Assembly (NCBI GenBank): GCA_963781195.1
Contig: CAWAEZ010000012.1
Span: 372,001 to 436,000 of the forward strand
Reading direction: 5' to 3'
Length of the DNA: 64,000 nucleotides
Origin: JAJPKK01 sp963781195
Lineage (GTDB): Bacteria; Pseudomonadota; Alphaproteobacteria; Rhizobiales; Xanthobacteraceae
Shown here: one piece after another, positions 34,193-42,915 of the stretch
How positions within the stretch are numbered: the first letter of the stretch is position 1
Layout: every line of letters begins with the position of its first letter
Translations under genes and position numbers: made by a program
Notes under the pieces: generated by a model
The model's database searches: none
What the model saw: the letters and a program-made list of their open reading frames with translations, nothing else
What the model was told of the DNA's origin: nothing

Positions 34193-34514
34193 GGCTTACG
34201 AAGCGGCGCTCACGGCCCTGGCCGACCCGACTCGTCGGCTCGTGTTCGAACGGCTCAAGGCGGGTCCGCAGCCCGTCGGGGCCATCGCGCGCGGGCTGCC
34301 GGTCAGTCGTCCGGCGGTGTCGCAACACCTCAAGGTCTTGAAGGAGGCGGGTCTCGTGACGGACCGCCCGGAGGGAACGCGTCGCGTCTACGCCATCGAC
34401 CCTCTGGGCCTCGCCGCATTGCGCGCCTGGCTCGATCAGTTCTGGGATCAGGCGCTGGCTTCGTTCCAGGCGGAAGTGGAACGCAGCGCGAAGAAGGAAA
34501 GGGACCAGCCGTGA
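34191..34514 (+). CDS. ArsR-family transcriptional regulator
   Basis: A 107-residue winged-helix repressor. The recognition helix is in GLPVSRPAVSQHLKVLKEAG and the wing in EGTRRVYAID. No metal-binding ELCVCDL motif is present, so it belongs to the non-metal group that pairs with SRPBCC proteins. Its stop overlaps the next start as GTGA. It probably represses this two-gene operon through the palindrome at its own start; the signal molecule is unknown. Confidence 0.9.
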   Translation: MAYEAALTALADPTRRLVFERLKAGPQPVGAIARGLPVSRPAVSQHLKVLKEAGLVTDRPEGTRRVYAIDPLGLAALRAWLDQFWDQALASFQAEVERSAKKERDQP

Positions 34515-34996
34515 CCGAAGCGATAACCACCCGCACCGTCACCATCGCCCCCGTGCGCAAGAGCCTGCGCGTCAAGGCGGGCCAGGCGCACGCCTTCGAG
34601 GTGTTCACCGCCGGAATCGGCCGGTGGTGGCCGCTGACGCATTCGATCGGCACGGCGCCGGTCGAGGCGGTGGTGATGGAAACCCACCTCGGCGGACGCT
34701 GGTACCAACGCTGCGAGGACGGCACGGAGGCAGTGGTCGGCAAGGTCCTGGTGTGGGAGCCGCCGCATCGCTTCGTCGTCAGCTGGGACATCAGCTGTCA
34801 GTGGAAAGCCGACACCGCGATCGGCTCCGAGGTCGAGGTCAGTTTCCTCGCGGACGGGCCTGACGCGACCGTCGTCGAACTCGAGCATCGCAAGTTCGAG
34901 CAGATGGGCGAAACGGCCGGCGCGAAGATGCGCAAGGATGTCGACGGCGGATGGCCCACGGTGCTCGAGCACTTCAGGCAGGAAGCGGAGGCGTGA
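34511..34996 (+). CDS. SRPBCC/AHSA1-domain protein
   Basis: A 161-residue START-like ligand-binding protein: VRKSLRVKAGQAHAFEVFTAGIGRWWPLTHSI, then GGRWYQRCEDGTE and VLVWEPPHRFVVSW are typical of the AHSA1 group. These form a cavity for a hydrophobic ligand. It is encoded by a GTG start inside the ArsR stop, the usual ArsR-SRPBCC pair, in which the SRPBCC protein is the regulated product. The ligand is unknown. Confidence 0.9.
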   Translation: MTEAITTRTVTIAPVRKSLRVKAGQAHAFEVFTAGIGRWWPLTHSIGTAPVEAVVMETHLGGRWYQRCEDGTEAVVGKVLVWEPPHRFVVSWDISCQWKADTAIGSEVEVSFLADGPDATVVELEHRKFEQMGETAGAKMRKDVDGGWPTVLEHFRQEAEA

Positions 34997-35110
34997 GCTT
35001 CCGCGTATCTCCCGGCACTGCCGCGCCCGCACCTTTGGATGCCCCTCGCGCCCGTTAGTACGCATGCAAGCTCAGCGCGAGGCCTGTCCTACAACGGAGG
35101 AAAAGCTTCC

Positions 35111-35767
35111 ATGAGCATCGAACTCTACGTCTTTCCGCCGAGCCCGCGCGCCTTCAAGGTGATCGCGGTCGCCAATCAGCTCGGTCTCGACTGCGCGCTG
35201 CACATCGTCGACCTCAAGAAGGGCGAGCAGCACGCGCCCGACTACGCCCGCCTCAATCCCAACATGCGCATGCCGACCCTCAAGGACGGCGATTTCGTGA
35301 TCTGGGAATCCAACGCCATCATCCAGTATCTCGCGTCGAAGAAGCCCGAGAGCGGACTGCTGCCGCGCGACGAGAAGGCCCGGCTCGACGTGACGCGCTG
35401 GCAGTTCTGGGATCTCGCTCACTGGGACCCGGCCTGCGCGGTTTTCGTGTTCGAATATCTCGTCAAGCCCGCCCTGCTCGGCGTCGACGAGCCCGACGCC
35501 GCGGCGCTCGCCAAGGGCACGGAGACGTTTCACCGGGTTGCGAAGGTGCTCGACGGCCAGCTCGCGGGACGCAAGTTCGTCACCGGCGACACGCTGACCG
35601 CGGCGGATTTCTCGCTCGGCGCCGGCATGATCTATGCGGAGCTCGTCCACCTGCCTCTCGAACCCTATGGCGAGATCAAGCGGTGGTACGCAACGATGAG
35701 CGCGTTGCCGTCGTGGCAAAAGACGCTTGCGCAATGCGCCATGCAGCCGGCCGTCAACGCGGCCTGA
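35111..35767 (+). CDS. Glutathione S-transferase family protein
   Basis: A 218-residue cytoplasmic GST. The thioredoxin-like half has SPRAFKVIAVANQLGLD, NPNMRMPTLKDGDFVIWESNAIIQYLA (the Pro-cis loop and Glu-Ser that hold glutathione), and the helical half ends in LTAADFSLGAGMIYAEL. ATG 35111 lies after GGAGG. It is intact, unlike the GST gene at 21117. The substrate is unknown. Confidence 0.92.
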   Translation: MSIELYVFPPSPRAFKVIAVANQLGLDCALHIVDLKKGEQHAPDYARLNPNMRMPTLKDGDFVIWESNAIIQYLASKKPESGLLPRDEKARLDVTRWQFWDLAHWDPACAVFVFEYLVKPALLGVDEPDAAALAKGTETFHRVAKVLDGQLAGRKFVTGDTLTAADFSLGAGMIYAELVHLPLEPYGEIKRWYATMSALPSWQKTLAQCAMQPAVNAA

Positions 35768-35876
35768 GGCCCCGACTCGCACCCGCGATGTGGTCGCCGA
35801 TCCGGTCGGCGATGCCGGCGACGCGCATTCCCTGGTGCGCGCCGCGCGGCTTGCGAGTCGGCGCGAGGGGCCGTCG

Positions 35877-36152
35877 TCACTTATGCTTGCCGCGCTTCTT
35901 CGTCTCGAACGTGGCGCGGCATTTCGGGCTGAGCGAGCGGACGTTGCGTACCATGCATGCCGTGATCTGGTCCGCGTCCGGGATGTAATTGCTGCACAGC
36001 CATTTTGCCTCCTCCTCGCAGGCAGCGCGCTGCTCCGGCGTTCCCTGTGCCGAGACGGGCAACGGCGCCAGCAGAGCGGCGAGCGCAAGGCTGGCCGGCG
36101 CGGCGAGTCGGAGCGCGATCCCCCGCGTGGAGCGTCGGATGTTGGCGGTCAT
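35877..36152 (-). CDS. Small exported cysteine-repeat protein
   Basis: A 91-residue protein with signal peptide (to about LPVSA-QGTPEQ), then ACEEEAKWLCSNYIPDADQITACMVRNVRSLSPKC with Cys spaced as in the cysteine-rich (GLG1-like) repeat. The C-terminus is basic (ETKKRGKHK). It would be periplasmic with disulfides. The function is unknown; small proteins of this type are common in Hyphomicrobiales. Confidence 0.75.
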   Translation of the reverse strand: MTANIRRSTRGIALRLAAPASLALAALLAPLPVSAQGTPEQRAACEEEAKWLCSNYIPDADQITACMVRNVRSLSPKCRATFETKKRGKHK

Positions 36153-36660
36153 GGATGAGTTCCCCTTCGCTCCCTCGGACCAGGGACCGGATGCGACGAT
36201 GGAATCGACGCGAGGGTCGCTACCATACCGTGCCGGCGACCGCCAGCCGCCAGCGCCGGCCGCTCTGCAGGACGCCGAAGGGCGGAGGCTCGATCCCTCA
36301 GCCCATCGTTCACGATGCGGTTCCCGCCGGGAAATGGCCGCCCCGCGGCGCCACCGGTGTGCTAAAAGGCCTCGAATCGATGATGCATCGGGCTAAGCCG
36401 CCGGACTGCGAACGTCGTCCGCGTCCACGACGGTTGGCATGTCTCTCGGAGCAACGCGCCACAAACGCTGCAGGTGTTTCGGGGGCGACGCTCGAGCCTG
36501 CTAGCGTCTGGACTTGCAAGCGTCTGGACTTGCAAGCAACCGGACTTGCGGTCCCCCGGATTTGCGGGCATCGGACTTGCAGTCATCCGGACTTACAAGC
36601 ATCGATGGGCGCGGATTCGTCCGAGCTCATTCCAGGAGACGAGTGGGAGTGTCGAGCCGC
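36153..36660. other. Gene-free interval of about 500 bases containing a tandem repeat
   Basis: Between the small Cys-repeat gene (divergent) and the HlyD-like gene. The first about 350 bases hold no supported gene; short frames lack starts and codon pattern. The last part carries the 16-base tandem array and then the HlyD leader. Confidence 0.5.
36504..36598. repeat. Tandem array of 16-base units upstream of the HlyD-like gene
   Basis: GCGTCTGGACTTGCAA occurs twice exactly, followed by four diverged copies (core CCGGACTTGC, CCGGATTTGC, TCGGACTTGC, CCGGACTTAC). It lies 63 bases before the HlyD-like start, so it may be in the leader or promoter. The core GGACTTGCA differs from the 18-base array at 30821. 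Confidence 0.85.
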
Positions 36661-37716
36661 ATGAACACGCGCAAAGCCAAGGCGATCGTTCTGTCCGTTC
36701 TCTGTCTCGGCATACCCGCCGCCTTCGTTGCTGCGGCGGCGCCGGCGCACGCTCAGCAGCCGGTGCATTCCACAAAGTCCGATTCCGACGAAGACGAGCG
36801 CTGGCTCGTGGTCGCTCCCGGCCGGGTCGAGCCGGCAACCGGCGAGATCAAGGTCGCGTCGCCCGTCGTCGGCGTGATCGCCGAGGTGCTGGTGAAGGCC
36901 AACGAGGCGGTGGCGGCCGGTGATCCGCTGATCCGCCTGACCGATGACGAAGCGCGCGCGCGGGTCGCCGCGTCGGAAGTCCAGGTCGCGCTGCGACGGC
37001 GCGTGCGCAACGACGACAAGCCGGACGCGAAGGCGGTCGCCCGCCGCCGGGCCGAGGACGCCGTCGCCGACGCCGACAGGGCGGTGCTGGACGCGCGGTC
37101 GTCGCTCGACAGCGTCGTCATTGCCAGGCGCGGCGGCCGCGGCTCGGACGCCGACGTCGGGGCGGCGCGTGCCGCCCTGAGCCGCGCCCAGGAGCGCCTC
37201 GGCCAGCAGAAGGCGGAGCTTCGCAAGACGGAGGCCGATGCGCCGCTGCCGACCCAGGCCGAAGGCCAGCTCAACATCTCGCGCAGCGATCTCGCGGTGG
37301 CGGAGACGGCGCTCGACAAGATGACGATCCGCGCGCCGGTCGACGGCACGGTGCTGCAGCTCAACGCCAAGGCCGGCGAGCTCGCCGCGCCGTCCGAACC
37401 GAAGCCGTTGCTCGTGCTCGGCGATCTCACCGCCTTGCGGGTGCGCGCCGAAGTGGACGAGCGCGACATCGGCGAGGTCAAGATCGGGCAGTCGGTGATG
37501 GTACGTCCCGTCGCGTTTCGCGAGCGCGAGTTCGCGGGAAAAGTGTCCTTCATCGCCCGGCTGGTGCAGCCTGCGCCCGACGGCCCCCGCGGCCAGCGCA
37601 GCCTGTCGGACGGAGGCGTGGTGGAGGTCCTGGTGGACCTGCCGGAGCCGGGGCCGCTGTCGCCGGGGATGAAGGCCGACGTCTATTTCAGCCGCGACAG
37701 CGCCGCGCGGCAATGA
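36661..37716 (+). CDS. HlyD/RND-type periplasmic adaptor protein
   Basis: A 351-residue membrane-fusion protein: signal peptide ending APAHA-QQPV, biotinyl-lipoyl halves around VASPVVGVIAEVLVKANEAVAAGDPL and MTIRAPVDGTVLQLNAKAGE, a coiled-coil hairpin (residues about 110-210) between them, and a beta-barrel domain with DLTALRVRAEVDERDIGEV. Such adaptors link inner-membrane exporters to outer-membrane channels. No exporter gene follows, so it is an orphan here. ATG 36661 was chosen because the signal peptide starts there. Confidence 0.88.
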   Translation: MNTRKAKAIVLSVLCLGIPAAFVAAAAPAHAQQPVHSTKSDSDEDERWLVVAPGRVEPATGEIKVASPVVGVIAEVLVKANEAVAAGDPLIRLTDDEARARVAASEVQVALRRRVRNDDKPDAKAVARRRAEDAVADADRAVLDARSSLDSVVIARRGGRGSDADVGAARAALSRAQERLGQQKAELRKTEADAPLPTQAEGQLNISRSDLAVAETALDKMTIRAPVDGTVLQLNAKAGELAAPSEPKPLLVLGDLTALRVRAEVDERDIGEVKIGQSVMVRPVAFREREFAGKVSFIARLVQPAPDGPRGQRSLSDGGVVEVLVDLPEPGPLSPGMKADVYFSRDSAARQ

Positions 37717-37730
37717 GCAGGACCGGTCGA

Positions 37731-39377
37731 CTATTGTTGGGACGGACTGAGCAGCGGAACGTCCGGCCAGCGGTCGGCGAACAGGAGCGGGCGTTCGGCT
37801 GACGCTGCGGGTTCCAGCGCCATGACGGCGCGGGCGGCGTCGGCAAGACCGGCGCCGTACTGGTCGTCGAATCCCTTCGGACCCAGGTCTTCGGCAGTCG
37901 CCTGCAAGACCTTTTGCACCTCGTCCGGCGTGATGTCGGGCCGCACTTGGACCATCAGCGCCGCAATCCCACTGACCTCTGCGGCGGCCACCGAGGTTCC
38001 GGTGGTCAATTGATAGGCTCCCCCCGGAGCCGGCACGAGGACGTCGACGCCGGGAGCCGCCACGCTGATGTACCGCCCATGGTTGGCGGCCGACAGCAGG
38101 CGGTTGCCGGCATCGGTCGCCGTGACCGCGATGACGTTCTTGTCCGCCGCAGGATACAGCGGCGGCGACTTCGGCCCGGCATTGCCGGCCGCCGCGACCA
38201 GGACCACGCCCTTTTGCCGCGCTGCGGCGAGGCCGCGCGCGATGTCGGGATCGTAGGGTCCCGCAAAACTCATGTTGATCACCCGCGCACCGTGAGCGGT
38301 CGCCCAGTCGATGCCGGTCAGGATGCTCATCGTGGTGGCTTCCGATTTGGCGCCTTGACCGTTGAAGGCGCGGATCGCGAGCAGCCGCACGCCCGGTGCG
38401 ATCCCCGCCAGCCTGGCGCGGGAAACGATCGCGCCGGCCATACCGGTGCCGTGGGGATCGAGAGTTCCCGCGGGCGCGATGGCGTCGAAGCGGTCGGCAA
38501 CCGCATCCATGATTTCCGGATGCGACGTGTCGATGCCGGAATCGATCACCGCCACCGCAACCCGCTCTCCGGTCGCGAAGCGGTGAGCCTCGGCGACGTG
38601 GAGCTTCGCCGGGGCGTATTGGACAGCGGCTACCGTGCCATCGGAGGGCGGAGCCGATTCGGCGAGGGTGAAGCGATAGTTCGGCTGTGCAGTGCGCACC
38701 ACGCCGTCGGCCTCGAGAGCGCGGATCACGTCGGAGACGCTGCGGCCGTCGTCGATCCGCCAGCGGTGATAGGTGGTGCCGACCAGTGCGATCTCATGGC
38801 TGTCGACGAGGGTCAGCCGATGCCGGCGGGCGAGCGCGTCGCGCGCGGCCGGCGATAGATCGGAGGCAAGCCCGGCGACGACCTCGCGCGCGACGTAGCG
38901 CCGTTCGCCCACCGGCGGAACGCCGCTCCGGACCGCCGTCGCGGCGTTCGGCGTGGAACGGGCGATCGTGCCGCCCTGCCCGAGCGGGCCGCCCGGGTTG
39001 ACCAGCGAGTTCGTGGTGCGCGACACCGCGCGGGTGACGCCGCCGGTCAGCGAATTGGTGACCGAGTTGAGGGGCGGGGTGCGATCGAGGGTCGAGGAGA
39101 CCGCGCCCTGGGCGCTATTGACGGCGCCCGCCGCCGGGCCCGGCAACGGCAGCGTCAGGCCTGGCGAAGCAGAACCGGAGTCGCCGAGCCCGGTCCCGCC
39201 GATCCCGCCGCCGAGGCCACCCAGCCCCGATCCCCCGAGTCCGGTTCCGCCGATGCCGGCGCCGCCGACACTCGGCAGGCCGCGAAGCTGCGCGCTTGAT
39301 GCGGTCGCGAACAGACAGCAAGCCGCCGCCGCCAGAAGGGCGGCGAGCCGTCGCGTCGGATTTTTCGAGCAGAGCAA
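37731..39377 (-). CDS. Exported subtilisin-family (S8) serine protease
   Basis: A 548-residue secreted protease. After a signal peptide (to about residue 29) comes a Gly-rich segment with GIGGTGLGGSGLGG repeats (38-66), a pro-region, and the catalytic domain. The triad is Asp279 (VAVIDSGID), His309 (DPHGTGMAG) and Ser462 (TTGTSVAAAEVSG), with the oxyanion Asn399 in AAAGNAGP. It appears catalytically complete. The Gly-rich stretch may be a flexible spacer. It is convergent with the HlyD-like gene. Confidence 0.93.
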   Translation of the reverse strand: MLCSKNPTRRLAALLAAAACCLFATASSAQLRGLPSVGGAGIGGTGLGGSGLGGLGGGIGGTGLGDSGSASPGLTLPLPGPAAGAVNSAQGAVSSTLDRTPPLNSVTNSLTGGVTRAVSRTTNSLVNPGGPLGQGGTIARSTPNAATAVRSGVPPVGERRYVAREVVAGLASDLSPAARDALARRHRLTLVDSHEIALVGTTYHRWRIDDGRSVSDVIRALEADGVVRTAQPNYRFTLAESAPPSDGTVAAVQYAPAKLHVAEAHRFATGERVAVAVIDSGIDTSHPEIMDAVADRFDAIAPAGTLDPHGTGMAGAIVSRARLAGIAPGVRLLAIRAFNGQGAKSEATTMSILTGIDWATAHGARVINMSFAGPYDPDIARGLAAARQKGVVLVAAAGNAGPKSPPLYPAADKNVIAVTATDAGNRLLSAANHGRYISVAAPGVDVLVPAPGGAYQLTTGTSVAAAEVSGIAALMVQVRPDITPDEVQKVLQATAEDLGPKGFDDQYGAGLADAARAVMALEPAASAERPLLFADRWPDVPLLSPSQQ

Positions 39378-39637
39378 GCCCCCACCCCATGGTGCGGCAC
39401 GATCCCCCCGCGCCGTGCTCCCATCATGGCGACGATCGTGATCGATTTATGGCTGGCGCCGACGCGAAAAGTTCCAAAACGTCCTATGGAACCGGCACTT
39501 ATTCGGTCTCAGCCGCAGCGCGGGAGCGGCGAACGGCGAACGATCGGGTCGCCGATCCCGAAGTGTCTCATCGGCCGCTCCAAGCAGATTTCGCGAACCC
39601 GGGCCGCGACCGAAGGCACCGGGCGGCGGGGGGTTCT

Positions 39638-40633
39638 TCAGTCGATCCTGAGCCCCAGCGACTGGATGATCGGCGTCCAGTGCGCCACGTCATCCTGCAG
39701 CGTTTGCCGGAAGGCCTCGGGGCTGGAATTGGGATCGGGATCGAATCCGAGATCGGTCAGCTTCTGCACGAAGGCCGGATCTGCGAGCGCCGTGTGCGTG
39801 GCCTGCGCGACGCGGTCGATGACGTCCTTCGGCGTGCCCTTGGGAGCGAGCAGGCCGAGCGCATTGGTGGTGACGAGCGGGATCCCCTGTTCCGTCGCCG
39901 TCGGCAGATCCGGGGCGGCGGCCAGACGCTGTCTGCTCGTTACCGCGAGGATGCGCAGCTTGCCGGACCGGTGCAGCTCGATCGCCTGCGCGGTCACCGC
40001 GATCACCGCCATCGGAATCTGTCCGCTGATGAGATCGGATGTCGCCGGTCCGGCGCCGCGATAGGGCACCTGCACGATTCCCGGCGTGCTGGTGAGCTGC
40101 TTGAACATCTCGCCGCCGAGATGGTTGAGCGAGCCGATGCCGACATGCCCGTAAGACAGCGTGCCCGGGTTCGCCTTGGCATAGGCCACGAGCTCGGCGA
40201 GATTGTGCACCGGCAGCGAGGGATGGACGGCGATGCCGAGAGAGTTGTTCGCCACGTTGGAGATCGCGTCGAGGTCCTTGACCGGGTCGTAGAGCGGCTT
40301 GTTCTTGAGCAAGGCTTCAATGATGTGCGGCAGCGTGCCGCCGAGGAGGATGGTGTAGCCGTCCGGCGCTGCATGGGCGACCTGGGCGGCGCCGAGCGAG
40401 CTGCCGCCGCCGCCGATGTTCTCGACGATCACCGTGCCGAGCACGGCCTTGAGCCGCTCCGCCAGCGGCCGGCCGAGCGTGTCGTAGGCGCCGCCCGGCG
40501 GAAACGGGACCACGAGTCGGATCGGCCGGGTCGGATAGCTCTGGGCGCGGGTGGAGGTGGCGAGCGTGGCGGAGGTGGCGAGCGTGGCGGCGCCGGCCGC
40601 GAGCTGCAGAAAGGTGCGGCGTGGAAATTCCAT
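39638..40633 (-). CDS. Bug-family (TctC-like) solute-binding protein
   Basis: A 331-residue periplasmic binding protein with a twin-arginine-like start (MEFPRRTFLQLAAGAATLAT). Typical Bug motifs are YPTRPIRLVVPFPPGGAYDTLGRPLA, GHVGIGSLNHLGGEMF and VPYRGAGPATSDLISGQI. No TctA/TctB gene adjoins it, so it is an orphan of the large Bug family. ATG 40633 follows GGGAGG. Two exact 18-base copies (40553-40588) encode ATLATS twice in the signal region. Confidence 0.92.
   Translation of the reverse strand: MEFPRRTFLQLAAGAATLATSATLATSTRAQSYPTRPIRLVVPFPPGGAYDTLGRPLAERLKAVLGTVIVENIGGGGSSLGAAQVAHAAPDGYTILLGGTLPHIIEALLKNKPLYDPVKDLDAISNVANNSLGIAVHPSLPVHNLAELVAYAKANPGTLSYGHVGIGSLNHLGGEMFKQLTSTPGIVQVPYRGAGPATSDLISGQIPMAVIAVTAQAIELHRSGKLRILAVTSRQRLAAAPDLPTATEQGIPLVTTNALGLLAPKGTPKDVIDRVAQATHTALADPAFVQKLTDLGFDPDPNSSPEAFRQTLQDDVAHWTPIIQSLGLRID
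40553..40588. repeat. Exact 18-base direct repeat in a signal peptide
   Basis: GGAGGTGGCGAGCGTGGC occurs twice in tandem and encodes part of the ATLATSATLATS segment of the Bug protein's signal peptide. It is the second case in this window of a tandem duplication within a signal-peptide core. Confidence 0.85.
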
Positions 40634-40767
40634 GGTGCCTCCCGGACGATGTTTGCCGACGCGACCGTCGATTGGCTTCGGGCGCACCGAAGCGCCTTCA
40701 GTCTACGCCTTTTCAGGCGCCCTGCGGCGCACAGGCGCCCGTTCGGCATGCGGCACGTCGCCTCCGT

Positions 40768-41265
40768 TCAGCCCGGCGGAATGAAGACATATTGCTTGAA
40801 GCGGTCGGTTTCCTGCGCGCCGACATACTTGCCGATTTCCTTGTCGAACTGCGCCCAGCTCTTCCACGGTCGATATTCGGCGAACTCCGCCGCCATGCGC
40901 GAGCCGACGCCGGGGATCAGCAGGAATTCCTCGCGCGCCCCGGTGTTCAAATTGATGGGCACGAAGACCTTGCGGTAGAATTCCTTGGCTTGGTCCGCGG
41001 TGAGCTTCTGTTCCACCAGGACGGCGTTGAGTGCGACCACGGTCTTGAACGGGCGTCGCTCGACCACCGCCTTGGCGAGCGCGGGCGTCATCTGCGGCGC
41101 CTGCGCGAGATCGGCTTCGCTGGCGGTGTTGGCGTCGAGCAGTCCGGCCTTACCCGCCTGTGCTGCAATCGGGCCGGTCGCCACACCCGACAGCGGAAAC
41201 GACAGCGCGAACGCGAGAGCGAACCCGCCCGCGAAGGCAAACAGCGCGCGATGCAATCTCGTCAC
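40768..41265 (-). CDS. Exported helix-hairpin-helix (ComEA-like) protein
   Basis: A 165-residue protein with an N-terminal membrane/signal segment (ALFAFAGGFALAFALSFPLSG) and two helix-hairpin-helix stretches: DANTASEADLAQAPQMTPALAKAVVERRPF and INLNTGAREEFLLIPGVGSRMAAEFAEYRPW. ComEA-type proteins bind DNA in the periplasm. No other competence gene is here, so the role is inferred from the domain. GTG 41265 has GGAG eight bases before it. It is next to the membrane protein gene. Confidence 0.78.
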   Translation of the reverse strand: MTRLHRALFAFAGGFALAFALSFPLSGVATGPIAAQAGKAGLLDANTASEADLAQAPQMTPALAKAVVERRPFKTVVALNAVLVEQKLTADQAKEFYRKVFVPINLNTGAREEFLLIPGVGSRMAAEFAEYRPWKSWAQFDKEIGKYVGAQETDRFKQYVFIPPG

Positions 41266-41269
41266 CTCG

Positions 41270-41785
41270 TCACTCCTTTCCAGGCTGCGATCTTTCAAGC
41301 CACGATTTCTGCGGCCGCCATCCGGCCCAGCGGGCGAGGCGCGCCCGGTTGCGGGCGTCCGTGTACACATAGCCCAGTCCGAGCAGCCCCATCTGCAACA
41401 TCATGCCCGGGGCGAGCAGCGGCGGCGCCTTCGCGCGCACGATTTTTTCCAGAAGCTGCCAGGTGTCCATGTTGGGATCGAGCTCGAGCTGAAATTCCGC
41501 CGAGCCGTGGAAGTGGGCGACGACACCGGCGAGACCCGCAAGCACGAAGAGGATCATGATCCCCTCCAGCGCCATCAGGCTTGCGGCATCGGGGCGCATG
41601 GAATGCCAGATGATCGCGATGCAGGCGGCGGCGATCAGCACGATCGGAACGAGCTGAAGTCCCTGCTCGTAGTGCTCGAGCATCACCAGCTCGGTCGCCG
41701 TGCCGGCCAGGGCGAGCACCAGCACGGCGAGGATCCAGCCGCGCAACAGCCCGAAGGTGTCGATCGCCGGTCCGCGCGTTTCCAT
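41270..41785 (-). CDS. Hypothetical inner-membrane protein
   Basis: A 171-residue protein with about four hydrophobic segments: GLLRGWILAVLVLALAGTATEL, VPIVLIAAACIAIIWHSM, ALEGIMILFVLAGLAGVVAHF and MMLQMGLLGLGYVY. I do not recognise a family. It ends just before the helix-hairpin-helix gene, so the two are likely one operon. It may be a membrane partner for that protein; this is inference. Confidence 0.7.
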   Translation of the reverse strand: METRGPAIDTFGLLRGWILAVLVLALAGTATELVMLEHYEQGLQLVPIVLIAAACIAIIWHSMRPDAASLMALEGIMILFVLAGLAGVVAHFHGSAEFQLELDPNMDTWQLLEKIVRAKAPPLLAPGMMLQMGLLGLGYVYTDARNRARLARWAGWRPQKSWLERSQPGKE

Positions 41786-41896
41786 GACCGCTCCACATTT
41801 GCTGTCTTCGCCGGGCGCGACCGAGCTGTCCGGTGTGTCGCCGCGACTTGCCCGGGCAATCGGAAAACGTCGCGAGACGGGATGTTCCGGAAAACG

Positions 41897-42658
41897 CTAT
41901 GGACGGCTGCGCGCCTCTTTCATCACCTCGGCGAGGCTCGCGTTGTATTTCGCCATCACCTCGTTCACCAACGCGGACACCTTGGCGACGTCGGGCTTGT
42001 CGGGCATCAGCGCCTGCTCGATCTCGATCATGCCTTTTTCGATCGCGACGTAATTGTCGCCGGAGCGCGCCTTGATCAGGTCCTCGATGCTGTCCCATGA
42101 GCTGTCGAACGCTTCGAAGGATTTCCGCGCCTTGGGGACGTTCCCGGCCTTGAGCGCAGGAACCACCTCGCGCAGGGGCGCGCGCACGATACGCAGCCGC
42201 GCGACATCGTCGTAGACCGGGTTGAGAGGCGGCGACGCGCTCACCAGGCCGATCGCCTCGTCGAATTTCGCGAGCATGACCTTGGCGTCGGCGAGTGCGG
42301 CGGCAGCGTCGGGTTGCGCCGCTTCCAGCGCCTTGCCGACCTTGACCTGGTATTCGTGCTCGATGACGTCATACATCTGCTTGCTGCGGGTGCTGATGTA
42401 GACCTCGATGCCGTTCCAGGCGGAATCGTAGGCATCGAACGCGGCGCGGGCGCGCGGCACATCTCGTTGCTCGAGGGCGGCGACGGTGTCGACGAGGGTC
42501 GGCCGCACCGCCTTGATGCTGGTCACCTCGAAGCGCTCGCCGTCGGCGGCGACCGCGTGGCCGGCCAGGCCGGCAACGACGATCGCCAGCAGCGCGGCAG
42601 CGAGCCCCAGCCGGTCTGCGCGCCGCGCAGGTGCAATCGTCACGCGATGGTGTGGCAT
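41897..42658 (-). CDS. Periplasmic helical protein with an internal duplication
   Basis: A 253-residue exported protein (signal near LGLAAALLAIVVAGLAGHAVA). Two similar halves are visible: RDVPRARAAFDAYDSAWNGIE with DVIEHEYQVK, and GNVPKARKSFEAFDSSWDSIE with AIEKGMIEIE, each followed by a Glu/Asp-rich helix. The build recalls helical-bundle domains that bind metals or haem, but no metal ligands stand out. GGGGAGG precedes ATG 42658. It is divergent from the DUF2478 gene; the Mo-box-like site lies between them. Confidence 0.75.
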   Translation of the reverse strand: MPHHRVTIAPARRADRLGLAAALLAIVVAGLAGHAVAADGERFEVTSIKAVRPTLVDTVAALEQRDVPRARAAFDAYDSAWNGIEVYISTRSKQMYDVIEHEYQVKVGKALEAAQPDAAAALADAKVMLAKFDEAIGLVSASPPLNPVYDDVARLRIVRAPLREVVPALKAGNVPKARKSFEAFDSSWDSIEDLIKARSGDNYVAIEKGMIEIEQALMPDKPDVAKVSALVNEVMAKYNASLAEVMKEARSRP

Positions 42659-42868
42659 ACTTGCTATCCTCCCCGGAATGCCGGGCTTGCCACCGGCGGA
42701 TTTGTTTGGAGTCATTCTAATTTGGCTTCCGGCAAATGCAACAACGGCGACCGCAACGGCGACGTTCCTGGGCGACGCCGGGCATCGGTACGGGGCGCAA
42801 AAAGCGATCGATCGAGGGCCGGCGTCGGCGCGCGCTGTCAACGGGCGTCTTGCCAGCGCGTTGCGGGG

Positions 42869-42892
42869 CGATATATACAGTAGAATATATCG
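42869..42892. promoter_or_regulatory. Mo-box-like palindrome upstream of the DUF2478 operon
   Basis: CGATATAT-N8-ATATATCG is a perfect inverted repeat. Spacing and arms match the ModE/MopA-type Mo-box (CGNTATAT-N8-ATATANCG). It lies 23 bases before the GTG of DUF2478, where a bound repressor would block transcription. The divergent periplasmic-protein gene is 211 bases away. Confidence 0.65.
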
Positions 42893-42915
42893 AGCAGTGT
42901 TGCGAGGAGCGGTGC

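Noticed and set aside
36362..36586. 74-codon minus-strand frame with CSVCGALL
   Set aside because: A single Cys pair occurs by chance in a frame that runs through the tandem repeat, with no ribosome-binding site and no second pair of ribbon spacing.
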